Shown here in pieces: positions 43,843 to 54,594 of a DNA stretch of 64,000 bases. Numbering within the stretch: position 1 is the stretch's first letter; each line of letters begins with the position of its first letter. The stretch covers positions 7,688,001 to 7,752,000 of the forward strand of contig CP085825.1 of the NCBI GenBank assembly GCA_020809705.1, written 5' to 3'. Made by a program: the position numbers and the translations under genes. Below the pieces are notes generated by a model. That model was not told the origin of the DNA. It searched no databases and was given only the letters and a program-made list of their open reading frames with translations. Origin of the DNA: Calonectria ilicicola. Its lineage: Eukaryota; Ascomycota; Sordariomycetes; Hypocreales; Nectriaceae.

Positions 43843-46273
43843 ATGATTATCCCAATTACAATTCTTTTGCTTTCTATTTCTTGTCTAATTCATGACGCCA
43901 GCGCATCCAAAAATGGCATCGTTGGCTTTGGTATTTCCTTGTACCAAGACTTGTGCTGCCAGTCATGTCACGACTCCTTGTCTTCTCTGTTCCTGAACTG
44001 CACGACATTCACGAGCGAGAATGGCGACATGGAAGGCATGGAGATGTCGGACATGTCGACAATGGGTACAACCAGTGATGAGTGCTATGCTAGCAACACA
44101 CCGTGGCTTCAGACAATGGCTTATTGTATCCAACAAAACTGCAACGCTGACGGATATCCTGCAGACAAGCAGGCCAAATGCTTTAGTACACAAGCAGTTG
44201 CTGGTGCCTCAACGCCAACATTTGAAGATAGCCTGCCTGCTAAGGCTCCTACCGTGGAGCTTGCAGAGGATGCAATGTGGCTGAATGTTACCAGTTTAGT
44301 AAACAAGAAAGTTTACTATTCTACTCATGGAACTCTTGGCGAATTCGCAAGGTCTGAGTACATGCATACGAGATATTCGTACGTCTTCCAAAGCCCCTCC
44401 CCTCTTGCTCGTGTAACCATGGTGTCCCCTCTAACTAGATGCTTATTCCTATTTTCTTAGCGTCATCCTTTACCTCGTCATCATTGGCATCTGCATCCTC
44501 TGTGGCGTCCTGGCCCAGGCTGCTAGTATTGCTCCTGCATTTCAAAAGTTCCTCCAAACCTCGAACCTCTGGTCAAAGCTCCGACAGTACATATTTCTCC
44601 CCGCCCTCTTTGGGTCCCGGCGTCTCGAGGCCCTTCCTGGACATGCGGGTTACATACCGAGCAGGGTGCTTAGCATCTTCATCACGATGTATGTGATTCT
44701 AAACATCGTCTTTTCGGCTGTCTCCTTCCGAAACTTTTGGCCAAATACGTGGTTCATGTCTACCCAATTTGAGATGTGCGAATACGTTGGAAATCGAACT
44801 GGAACTCTCAGCTTTGTCAACCTGAGTATGGCCATCTTGTTAGCAGGACGAAACAATCTTTTGATTGCTCTTACTGGCTGGAGTCAAACAACATTCTTGA
44901 CTCTGCACCGCTGGGCTGCAAGAGTGTGTGCCCTGCAAGCTGTTGTTCACTCCATTGTTTACACATTGGCATATTTCCAGCCTGGCTATGACGGAGCCTC
45001 AGCCTATGCTGCAAAGGCAGCAGAGTCGTTCTATGTAAGTTTTGAATTCACAAATATTCTACACTAGTTTTGTCACTAACACTTGGGATAGTGGTGGGGA
45101 ATCATTGCGACGATAGCGTTGTGTCTTGCAGCGGGGTTTGCTGTCCTTCCGCTTCGTATCAAATTCTACGAATGCTTCTTGGTACTACATATTATCCTCG
45201 TTATCCTTGCCTTGGTCGGATGTTGGTACCACATCGTACCTCATTTCGGTTATGATTATGGCTATCAGGTCTGGCTTTACATAGCCTTTGCCTTTTGGGC
45301 CGCCGAGAGGCTGGCGAGGCTTGTTCGAATCGCTTTCTATAACCGTTTCGGCGATTCAAAAGCGCTTGTCGAGTCAATTCCAGGATGCGACATCATGCAA
45401 GTCACTATCTTCCCAAGAGCGGTTTCGGGCTTTGGTCCAGGACAGCACAGCTTTCTCTATGTTCCTGAGCTAGGCAAATTCTGGGAGAACCATCCTTTCA
45501 GTGTTGCAAGCTGGACAAAGCCGGGACAGCCTCCTCTGCCTATCATCAGTTCTTCATCATCTTCGGCGAGCAAAGAACAAACAACTCCTGAACAAGAGAG
45601 TAGAATCCAGAGTCGCCCGTCTGTCCGGTTCCTTGTCCGTGCACATTCGGGAATGACCTCAGCTCTTAGGCGCCGTCTTTTATCTTCGCCATCCGGCACT
45701 AAAACAGAAGTCTCTGTTTATACCGAGGGTCCTTATTCAGGCCATCGAGCAACGCTTCATCCATTATTTTTGGCCGACGCCATCCTATGCATCGCCGGTG
45801 GCATCGGTATCACAAACATACTAGGCTTTGTGCAAGAATACGCAGACGCTAGTCTTCAAGGGGGTGAGAATCAAGGAAGGAGCCGCAGATTCATGAGAAG
45901 CTGTAAGAAGTTCATCATCGCATGGTCTGCTAAAGAGATTGGTCTCATCGACCATGTGAGACAAAACTTTCTTCTCGACGTCGACGGAATCGAGATTTCA
46001 TTTTGGTGCACAGGTTCCACTGATGTCCCGGGGAAGCCAGATTCTATGGATGAGAGCAAGAACGCCAACAAATCAACTTCAGAACCTGCAGGAACAATGA
46101 GTTATGGACGAATGAACATTGCGTCGGTGTTGAGAGCTAATGTGGAGCCTGGCCAGCAGACCGCGGTTGTCGTATGCGGCCCTGGTAGCATGGCAGATGA
46201 GGTGACTAAACAGACTGTGAATTGCATCAAAGATGGACTCAAGATAGATCTTATTGAGGAAGCCTTTGCGTAG
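43843..46273 (+). CDS. Plasma-membrane ferric/cupric reductase (FRE family)
   Basis: Three exons: 43843..44378, 44461..45034, 45092..46273, 763 residues. The ATG at 43843 opens a signal peptide (MIIPITILLLSISCLIHDASA). The ectodomain is Cys-rich and has a Met-rich patch MEGMEMSDMSTM. The ferric-reductase membrane core carries the paired haem histidines (LHRWAARVCALQAVVHSIVY, then FLVLHIILVILALVGCWYH). The cytosolic part has the FAD motif HPFSVASW and the NADPH-binding GGIGITN; the end is CGPGSMADEVTKQ. Electrons from NADPH are passed through FAD and two haems to extracellular Fe(III) or Cu(II), freeing metal for uptake. The substrate choice cannot be read, but the Met-rich patch is compatible with copper. 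No permease or multicopper oxidase is adjacent. Confidence 0.92.
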
Positions 46274-46600
46274 TAATTGGATTTCATATCAATTTTATAT
46301 TTTTTTAAAGATCATTTTAAAGGCTTTTGGTTATATACAAATTGGAAACAAGTTAATCACATCAGCCTGTTGACTTTTAAATCATGACTGTACTTCATGC
46401 AATCAGTTATTCTAATTTCTGTTTAAGTTTGATTCATTCAATTCGCTTTGGCGAACTTAAGGTGATATTAACACGTACATCAATATTTTTAATGTTGATG
46501 CTGACTAGCGTGAGGTTCGATACCAATTTAATTCACTGATACCAAGGCATTCTCCAAGCGTTACAGCTAATACCCCTATTAACAATCCTACCCAATTACT
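46274..46600. other. Intergenic spacer between convergent genes
   Basis: AT-rich 3' regions of the ferric reductase (+) and NodB-fold gene (-). Confidence 0.4.
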
Positions 46601-47406
46601 CTAGGAGATCAAATTCTTACCTCTCAATCCGCTAGCCTGTATGGCGGATATCATAGCAGGCAGTACGGTTTGCACGGTTGTCTGAATCGTGTCGTGTACT
46701 GATACAAGATAATTTGGGCTGCCTGCCCCGAGTGCCTGTATAAAGATGGCCTTGGATTGATCAGGAGTGACATTACTAAATTGATCCATAATATCAACAT
46801 CGAACTCAACAACTTGGTAGCCTAGTTGTCTCATTACGCTGTTTACAAGGCTGTTGGTCGTCCCAAAGGGTGGCCGCATGTAAGTAGGGAATTTACCGAT
46901 TATGGATAGTAGTGTAGTTTCCAGTTGCGTTATCTCGCTATTGATCTGATTCATGCTTAATGTCGTGAGATCTTCATAGTCCCAGCTAATAAAGGTGAGT
47001 GATTAATGAAGCTATGGGAGGAAATAATACACTGGTTCATCACCTACGTGTTTGAGCCAATTTGATGACCCTCCGCCAACATCCGTTGAATAATTGAACT
47101 AGGATACGGATCCAGAATGTTGACGTAGTTATTTCCAGTGATGAAAAAAGTAGCCTTCATATTTGCTGCTTTAAGCTGATCGAGGGCGTTCCCAGTGTTT
47201 TCCAGGGTTGGTCCACCTTCGAAGGTGAGAGCAATTGTTCCAGGCACTACGCAGCTGGTTATAATTGCTCCTCCATTGTTACCCACAGCGTTCCGATAAG
47301 TGTAACATTGCAGTTGCGTTTCTGGAGCTAGTCCCGTTGCTGTAATGGGAATCGCAACACCGAGAACGCTACCGAGCCAAACAGTCCGCATTTTGAAGAA
47401 CCTCAT
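46601..47406 (-). CDS. Secreted NodB-fold (polysaccharide deacetylase) protein lacking catalytic residues
   Basis: Two exons: complement(46601..46985, 47048..47406), 247 residues. A signal peptide covers about residues 1-25. The NodB fold is recognisable: TIALTFEGGPT (motif 1), ATFFITGNNYVN, GHQIGSNTWDYEDLTTL (motif 2), YMRPPFG (motif 3) and YLVSVHDT near the end. In active chitin deacetylases motif 1 is T(F/Y)DDGP, where the Asp pair is catalytic base and metal ligand, and motif 2 is HSxxH or similar with two metal His. Here these read TFEGGP and NTWDY, so both Asp and both His are lost, while Arg-Pro-Pro-Phe-Gly and a late His remain. It probably binds chitin or chitosan fragments without deacetylating them. 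The intron join is supported by frame. Confidence 0.8.
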
Positions 47407-48359
47407 GTCCCTTCAAATGACGTACAGATTGTGGCCAATATCTAACATCTCAGTTGTATGACGTGTCAGAACGAACAGGGTGTGACGCCAGATGCAGAGG
47501 GGGCTTCATATAATGCTTCTCCCCTCTGATTTAATCACTTTGGAACAAATTCCAGCTAAATACTTCATAATAGAGTGAGTGAGACATGCAGTCTATGCTT
47601 TATCATTAAAAATTATGGTATTAGTGCAAAGTTTTGAGACATCGAAATTTCTCATTCCAGTGACTTCCTTGTCTCACTTGCCCTTTTTGTATAAGTTCCC
47701 AACCATGTGCCACGTTTGCCACGTTGGGAGTTTGTAACGAAAAAGAGGTAGGTTGCACGCCCGAATATCCATGTTAAGGTGAGCAACTCCTAACTCACTA
47801 CTTTGAGCATGGTCTCAATAAGTATCTAGAAAGTGATATGAGAATGCATAGGGTTTCTTCACGAGTGGTTTACAAATATTAGACCCTCTTGGTAGCCTGA
47901 ATCTTGATACGCTACAGCTTCCAGGTTGAGTTGGAGACATTTTCCTGCGTGTGGATTTGCTAATCGATGCATCGCAAAAAGCTCGGCATCAGCCAGCTTG
48001 ATTTAGGACGTCATTCATGGAGTGAAAGCGTTAATAGATGTTCTCAAACTCACCTTTTTATTCCACTGCTAGTGCATTCTTTTCCCCTCCTGTGACATCT
48101 CAACTTATTTTTTATACCTTTCATCAGGTGAAGAGGAAGTCTATAACTTGAACATCGATGGTAAATTTAAATTACATTTCATTAAACACCCTGCTTTAGT
48201 AACTTCACGTAATAAACCAGGCCTCGCCATAGAGCTTTGAGCTGGTACAGCGTATGTTTAATGAATGAGATCTTTTAGAGCAGCCATCTGAGAAGAAAAG
48301 TCCTTCCATTTTCATGATCGCTTTCTGCACATAATCATTGAGTGACTAGATTCTAAAAT
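47407..48359. other. Intergenic region upstream of the NodB-fold gene
   Basis: AT-rich; the promoter of the NodB-fold gene must lie here. No gene seen. Confidence 0.4.
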
Positions 48360-48437
48360 GTGGCAGATGAGGCGAAGAAGCAGGTCGTGGACTGTGCAAA
48401 GGATGGGCTGGAGGCATATCTTATTAAGAAAGTATTT
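48360..48437 (+). pseudogene. Scrap of a ferric reductase C-terminus
   Basis: Conceptual translation gives VADEAKKQVVDCAKDGLE followed by LIKKVF, which lines up without gaps with MADEVTKQTVNCIKDGLK and LIEEAF at the end of the ferric reductase 2 kb upstream. The DNA is also clearly similar (GGCAGATGAGG, AAAGATGG/AAGGATGG). No further part of a reductase is seen before it, and there is no stop at the homologous place. It is the remnant of a second FRE gene copy. Confidence 0.65.
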
Positions 48438-49542
48438 CTTTATAGAGTATGGGCGAGATAAGGAGGCATCTTGGCGATTTTAGAACAGGAAGCTGGAACA
48501 ACCTGCTGCGAACTGGCTATCTTTTGAAAAAGAGTTGGGATTTCTTGAGGCCTTTAGTCCGATAGTAGTTGGGGCGACTGTAAAACCCCCATAGTTCCGC
48601 CGTTAGCTGAAGTTTACTGTGGCTCGGCTGCGAGGGAGCTACGGCTCATTAGGATGCCCCAATTTTTAGCAGGTCGGCAGTTGCATCCAAGGATGAAACC
48701 AGCGTCTAGTCCAAAGTCTACGCTTGGCGTAACTCGAGACAGAATTTTAGGAATACATGTGCCTTCATTGGCTCAAATCCTAGAGCAAAATTGTGGCTTG
48801 CAATATCATGAAAATAATAAGGACAGACAATTCAGCCTTAGGTGAGGGGGCTGCTAGGTGGTGGCTGTGGTTTCAACACGTATTTGCTAGTGCGAATCTA
48901 CCCCTCTCAGCCCTTCAGCCACATTAACAGGCAGAGAGGCAGGCATACATGCAAGGTGGTTCTTTTCTACACCGCCACTCTGGTCAGATCATTCTCGAAT
49001 GAGCAATTCTTTTTCAAGTCAGTTTCTGTCTAAGTGTGCTTTATTCACTGTCTTGTTACTGCTAGACGTCTATTCAGTACGCTTCGTGCGACGTGCCTCA
49101 GAGGCTGGCCGTCGCTCCAGTTGGTCATCGATGATGGTTCTGGATCAAGTTGGCTTCAGCTTCGATTTTATAAAGTTAAAATCACACATTGGCTCACTGC
49201 TAAATGAAGCAAAGTCACAATCGAATGCTGGTTGGGCGATTAGAAAAACCATGCCCAGCGTCTGGGCTTGCTTGGAACGAATGACAACGAAAGCTAGCGA
49301 GACATGGCTTGAACAGGTGCCTCGAACTCGGAAATCGGCACCTATTAGTGCTTCAACTGGAAAGATTAGTCAATTCTGAAAGCGAATGCATCTAAGCATC
49401 CAAAATAACCGACGTGTGGCCACACATGAATTATGCTAGTAAGAATTCAACCCTCAATATATAGTTAGATCGTTTTCCTATGTTGTTATTCAGACTCCTA
49501 TTTCGATATCAAGTTTTTTAATCCTACCCACTAGTCATCACA
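48438..49542. other. Gene-poor region
   Basis: Short open frames only, none recognisable. A TATATAG motif near 49,458 lies about 85 bp before the next ATG. Confidence 0.4.
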
Positions 49543-50361
49543 ATGACTAAATCTTCCATCACCACAAAACAGCTCAACACCCTCGAAAATTGGACGGAGT
49601 TGTACCGCAAACTCGGCCGCGAACACGTCGAGATCAAATCATGGAAAAATGAAGGGGAAATGCAAAAGTTCCTCTTAGCAAAGCTTTTGGCAGATTGCGA
49701 TATGCTCATTGCGTCAAGGGCCAAAGATTTACGCAAAACGGATGCCTACACCGAAAACAAAATATGTGCCGCACTGGCATCTTTGGTACCCTTACTTGGT
49801 GCAGCGGCAAAGTACGGCTGCGCTAGAGAGTTTGCTAAGAAATGCTTGGTCGCCTATGGCCTTGGTAACCCAGAATTGCTTTCGAGCTACCTCAAGTCAC
49901 TCCAACGTTCTTGCAACACTAGAACAAATATATGCGTGGAGAGCATCAAGGCCTTAGGATCTCTAACCCTCCAGGATCATGCGGTGTATGTGGCCAGTGA
50001 ATCCCTGCATATCGCACCTCTGGTGGGACAGGCAGCCAGTTGCGTGGCTGGCTATGCCGCCATGCGCGACATGCAGCTCAAGATGATAGACAAATCCGCA
50101 GACAAGGCGAAATATTACCACATCAACATAGTTATTCCGCTGGTGGTACAAGAGCTCGCACATATTGATGATTCCGGCAGCCCTTCGGCTGCCCCTCCGA
50201 AGGAGCTTCGTCCCACTCAAAAATCTTTTCACTACACTGTATTATATTTCTTTTCTCCTCTACTTATTCTCCTTCTCTTTTCATATTTTTTCTCTTCTCC
50301 TTCCTCTTCTTTTCTGTTTTCTCTGATGAAGTTGAAATTCCCTCCTCTGGCGATTGCGTGA
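49543..50361 (+). CDS. Protein of unknown function with hydrophobic C-terminal tail
   Basis: Single open frame of 272 residues beginning MTKSSITTKQLNTLENW. Residues 1-200 are predicted to be mostly helical and soluble-looking, with a Cys/Ala-rich middle (LVPLLGAAAKYGCAREFAKKC, HIAPLVGQAASCVAGYAAM). From about residue 225 the coding DNA becomes a long pyrimidine-rich tract giving Phe, Ser and Leu (TVLYFFSPLLILLLFSYFF). This could be a true tail anchor, or the real C-terminus may be altered by an unrecognised intron. A TATA-like box precedes the gene. I do not recognise the family. Confidence 0.5.
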   Translation: MTKSSITTKQLNTLENWTELYRKLGREHVEIKSWKNEGEMQKFLLAKLLADCDMLIASRAKDLRKTDAYTENKICAALASLVPLLGAAAKYGCAREFAKKCLVAYGLGNPELLSSYLKSLQRSCNTRTNICVESIKALGSLTLQDHAVYVASESLHIAPLVGQAASCVAGYAAMRDMQLKMIDKSADKAKYYHINIVIPLVVQELAHIDDSGSPSAAPPKELRPTQKSFHYTVLYFFSPLLILLLFSYFFSSPSSSFLFSLMKLKFPPLAIA

Positions 50362-50931
50362 CCATATTCACTACGGTATATCATCCCAAAGGATTGACTT
50401 CGTCAATTAAGAGTATTCTAATTCGCTGGTAGAAGTGGCGCATTTAACGTTCAAAGCCACGTATTATCCTAACGAGGAGGCCCCTGTCTGATTAGGGATG
50501 GGTCATAACTTGCTCACCTAATGATAAATAGAGCTAACTTGCTCATCGGTCAAACTGATCTGCAAGGGGTCACGACACTAAAGCTACAGCGTTGCATGAG
50601 ACCTCGGTTGCAGTAGCATTATGCAGGCGCTACCGGGTCATAAGACGCGTGTTACGGTTAACATGGGGCAAGCCTCTATCCTCTTCCAGGTCGCGATTTG
50701 CCCGCTAAGCTAAACTATTGACGTTGTGGCTTTCTGGTCTCATTCATTCATATATTTAGAGTCAATTTACCAAATACCTCGTTTATCGTATTTAAATCTC
50801 ATCATTGCTTGCATCTGATCGATATCTCCCAACTCCCCTCACCCTGTCCCGCTTTATCGGATCCATCTCACCTTAAAATCGCAATTCGGGAAAACAGATA
50901 CATTCCAAAATCTTATCGCAACGCAACTTTG
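50362..50931. other. Intergenic region
   Basis: Upstream of the opine-dehydrogenase-like gene. A sequence on the minus strand (about 50,640-50,735) resembles a tRNA D-arm but does not complete a tRNA. ATATATTTAG near 50,750 may serve as a TATA box. Confidence 0.4.
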
Positions 50932-52017
50932 ATGGATCATAACGTATCCATTCTTGGCGCTGGGCCCGCTGGATTCGCCCTTGCCGCTGACCTCCAACTT
51001 CATGGCAGAAGTGTTCTCTTATATTCGCACACTAGCCACCTGCGAAATGCCAATTATGTCAAGGAAAAGGGTTTTTTGAGAGCCAGTGGCGCCATTGAAG
51101 GCTTCACGAACATGCATGTTACCTCTAATATGGCCGAGGCCATTGAATTCTCAAACATTCTCATTCTCACGGTCCCATCTACGGGACAAGAGACCGTCCT
51201 GCAGGAGCTCAAGCTCTTTAACTTACGCCGGCATACGATCATCGCAGTGCCCGGGAATTTATTTTCACTCATCAAAGATGCCGAAATGGAGGTTGAATGC
51301 ATTCTCGAGACCAATTTATCACCGTATTCTTGCAGGATGGATGAAAACGGCTTGACCGTCATGGGCAAGAAGAATCTCATCTTCATTGCAGCCTTAAAAG
51401 GGCTGAGCCCAGCCGTTTACAATACCATTGTTGAGCTTTTCCCAATCGATCTCAAATGGTGCAGCAGCGTTATTGAGGTTTGCTTGTCCAACGTCAATGG
51501 GGTATTCCATCCCCTTATGATGCTTATGAATGCCGGTCGCATCGAAAACACAAGCGGCGATTTCTGTCTGTATGGCGATGGATTGACCCGATCTGTCGCC
51601 AACGCCATGCTCGCCGTCGATCGAGTTCGGATGGAGATTGGTGAGGCATTCGGACTGCAGCTTCAAAGCGCACTCGAAGTTTCGAACGAGTGCTACGGCC
51701 ACGGCTTCACAGACTTGGTGGAATTGGCCCAGAAGTCTGGGCCCCACAAAGGTCTCAAAGCACCACCCACTCTCGACAATCGGAACATCTCTGAGGATGT
51801 TCCCGACCTACTTGTCTGCTGGCACAGTTTGGCAGAAAAGCTCGGTATTGATGCATCTCCCATTAAAGCGATCATTGTTCTTGTTGAAATGGCCACGGGT
51901 ATTAATTATCTAGAAACGGGGAGGAATCTACAAAAGCTTCACTTGGAACACATCACAAGAAAGGAACTAGTCACCGATTTCAGTCCCTTGATTAGACCAA
52001 GCGACAGTCATTTGTAA
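50932..52017 (+). CDS. Opine (octopine-type) dehydrogenase-like NAD(P)-dependent enzyme
   Basis: Single exon, 361 residues. The ATG at 50932 starts MDHNVSILGAGPAGFALAADL, a classic Rossmann GxGxxG site; the frame is open upstream but without ATG. The C-terminal octopine/opine dehydrogenase domain is shown by EVCLSNVNGVFHPLMMLMNAGRIE, with the catalytic His in FHP, GDFCLYGDGLT and an AxDRVRMEIGEAFG block. Such enzymes reductively condense an amino acid with a 2-oxo acid to an N-(carboxyalkyl) amino acid, using NAD(P)H, or run in reverse to degrade opines. The neighbouring MFS exporter is convergent and ends 150 bp downstream, which suggests but does not prove that the product is exported. The substrate pair is unknown. 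Confidence 0.85.
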   Translation: MDHNVSILGAGPAGFALAADLQLHGRSVLLYSHTSHLRNANYVKEKGFLRASGAIEGFTNMHVTSNMAEAIEFSNILILTVPSTGQETVLQELKLFNLRRHTIIAVPGNLFSLIKDAEMEVECILETNLSPYSCRMDENGLTVMGKKNLIFIAALKGLSPAVYNTIVELFPIDLKWCSSVIEVCLSNVNGVFHPLMMLMNAGRIENTSGDFCLYGDGLTRSVANAMLAVDRVRMEIGEAFGLQLQSALEVSNECYGHGFTDLVELAQKSGPHKGLKAPPTLDNRNISEDVPDLLVCWHSLAEKLGIDASPIKAIIVLVEMATGINYLETGRNLQKLHLEHITRKELVTDFSPLIRPSDSHL

Positions 52018-52166
52018 TTCAGATAAAAATAAGCAAGCGTTTTAATTTTGATTGTATCCTATAACACGATTGTTTTTCATGCCATTATCTTGTGATTGTA
52101 AGGTTCTAAACACTACCATAGCACCTACTACCTTTCCCTCCTTTCTACAAAGCACCAATCATTTGG

Positions 52167-53884
52167 TTACAGTGTGAGCTGAAAGCGCTTCAATTGACGA
52201 ATCCTGGCTCCGTAAATCCCAAAAATCCACGGTACCGGAGCGAACGCAAGCGCGAGAAATGCCAGCAAGCTGTTTCCCCACCCCCACCCAAGGGCATTGT
52301 ATAATTTTAGCCCACATAGCGGAATAAATGCGCCCGCGGAACCTCTGAGCACTGCGTTAGCGCCAATAACGCTGGCCGCGTATTCCTCAAACGCGTCAAT
52401 CAGATAGGTTTGGATGCCGATAAAGATCAAAATCGAACCAAATCCAGTAATAGCGGTTCCAATTTGAGGAACAATCCAATGAACACCGTACTGCACACTC
52501 CATCCATAAACGAATAGTCCAATGGGAAACGTAAGGGCCCCAGGGAGAGTAATAACAAGGGGGAGACGATCTTCTGGAGTCACTTTTCTTCCCACAGCTG
52601 CACGCTTCTTGAGGGTTCTATCGCTGAACCGAGCAACATAGAAAAGACCCATCAAAGTGCCGACGCCGCCGGCAAGAAAAACCAGTCCGGATGACATTGT
52701 TGAAAATCGGTAAACCTCTTTAAATACAAACGAGTACGTTGCAAAAAGGAGATAAAGAATGCCGTAAAGAATGGCGACGTAGGTGCACATCACGGTGACG
52801 ATTGGGCAGCAAGTGAGCATCTTTGTCGGTCGCAAAATGCTCTGTTTAAAAAGCTGCACAGAGCTGATATCAGAAGCCAGTTTAGATTTGTAGGCACTGG
52901 TTCCCTTTTCTTTTCTTAGTCGAGATGCCTTCCGTTCCAACAGGACAGCGGGGTAGGTTTCTCTCAAGACAAAGAATGCAACGATGGTGACAATCCCAAT
53001 CTAATCTTAATCAGCATTTCAATTTGGACAGAGTAAAGGTGGTCACAACCCACCACAATTGAGATGACCCAAAACATCCATCGCCAACTAGCGACCTCTG
53101 TCACGTACCCACCAATGATTGGCCCTATCATCGGGCCAAGGATGGTACCCACGGACCAAATCGATACCGCCTTGCCTCTCTTTTCTCGTGGCATCAGATC
53201 CGCGATGGTCCCTGAACCTATCGTGATTGTAGCCACACCTGCAAAGCCTGATAGAAAGCGAAAAGCCAGGAGCATCGCTGTGTTTTGTGACAAAGCACAC
53301 AAGATAGTGAAAACCAAAAATAACACATTTGTTATATTATAGATGATCACTCGCCCATAGAGCTCGCTCATCGGCGCAAGTATCAAAGGTCCACAAGCAA
53401 ACCCTAATACAAAAATTGATACGACGAAGGTTGCAAAGTACGTAGAGGTGGTATGAAAGTCTTTCATCACCTCCTGAACAGCTGGTGCGAGCATTGATGA
53501 TACCAATGGCCTGCTCAGGTTAAATTATGCTGTCACAACCTCATCGCAAGGAATATTTTGCACTTACACCAAAAAGCTAATGACAGAAATCGTGAGGATG
53601 TTGGTCCATTTTACCACTGGTGACCAATTTCTAGGATTTTCTGCATCTTGGTCCTCTGGCTCATTCCAACATACGATGAACTCATCGCTAGAACCAGGTT
53701 GTGCAACTTGACCGTTTACATCGCCTTCAGATGATGAAGCATTAGTTTTGAAGTTTTCATTCTTCTCTTGGAGGTATCTCTCTGGTTCAGATTCCATATC
53801 GCCTGCTTCCATTCCAGCCTTTAGCGACTGAGGAGACGTAGGCTGTTTTGGGGGATCATGTGACGAGCTTGATGAAAGCGACAT
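52167..53884 (-). CDS. MFS transporter of the DHA1 (drug:H+ antiporter) type
   Basis: Three exons: complement(52167..53000, 53054..53510, 53568..53884), 535 residues. The ATG at 53884 (MSLSSSSS) is used because the frame above it has no ATG. A long polar N-terminus precedes NPRNWSPVVKW, the signature leading into helix 1 of fungal DHA1 exporters. SELYGRVIIYNITN is the loop 2-3 motif A, LAFRFLSGFAG and GPMIGPIIGGYV are helices 4-5 (motif C), and SWRWMFWVISIV precedes LRETYPAVLLERKA, an almost universal DHA1 stretch. Twelve helices are expected. It should export small molecules, polyamines or toxic compounds at the plasma membrane. Convergent neighbour of the opine-dehydrogenase-like gene. Confidence 0.9.
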
Positions 53885-54594
53885 GTTGTGACGGTGCACT
53901 AAAGCCAATGATGAGACGCTGACTAAAATCCACAGCTAATAAAAAATATTGTGAAGAAAATGTCTTTTCAAAATTGATAAGATGGGTAGGGGCATGCATA
54001 GTAGGGTCGGATTCGAGTAAGAAAATGGACGGCAGTGTTACACGGTCACCAGTCTAGATTCATTCGGCCGTCTCCTTTCCGCCAATACTACAATACACGG
54101 GTGCTACCTGAAATCGAGCCTGCATGAAACTGTTCAATGGAACTTCGTCTCAGTCATGTCGGTAGTTGTCCACGTCGTCGCATCGGGATCTCGGCAATTA
54201 ACGTGCTCAAAATACCTCGACGGCATCATGCAACCAGGGTGCTAGCCTCCGCTTAGACGGGCCGTCATACAGGGACAACAGCCCTGGAAACACCCAAATC
54301 ACCCCTGTAGCCAACCCCGCCCCCACAGGACCCCTTGCGATGAGCACCAAATGCGACAAGACCAAGCACTTCTTGAGGAGCAATGAGGTGTTGTCCACGA
54401 CGCATTGATGCAAGTGGAAAACATGGGAGACTTTACTAGACAATGAATTTCCGCTATTCCTAAAACTAGTCACGTTACTCTTCCGCCAATGATGTCAATT
54501 CAAGGCAATGATCAAGTTCTAGCTGAGATTTGATTTACTGTGCCAGCAAACCCCGACACTACGTCCGTCTTTTCTGTGCCCTACCAACTAAAAC
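53885..54594. other. Intergenic region
   Basis: Promoter of the MFS exporter and 3' side of the methyltransferase (both -). An 88-residue open frame at 54207-54473 (-) has no family resemblance and is not called. Confidence 0.4.

Noticed and set aside
48999..49379. 126-residue open frame on the plus strand with a hydrophobic start
   Set aside because: No recognisable domain, no clear promoter signs and no conserved pattern; a transposon relic was considered, but no transposase motif was visible.
50640..50735. tRNA-like sequence on the minus strand (GTTT-AGCTTAGCGGGC-AAAT D-arm, box-A-like TAGCTTAGCGGG)
   Set aside because: No anticodon stem, no T-arm with GGTTCGA and no acceptor pairing could be found; at best a degenerate tRNA-derived fragment.
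54207..54473. 88-residue open frame (-) between the MFS exporter and methyltransferase
   Set aside because: No family resemblance and no supporting context.
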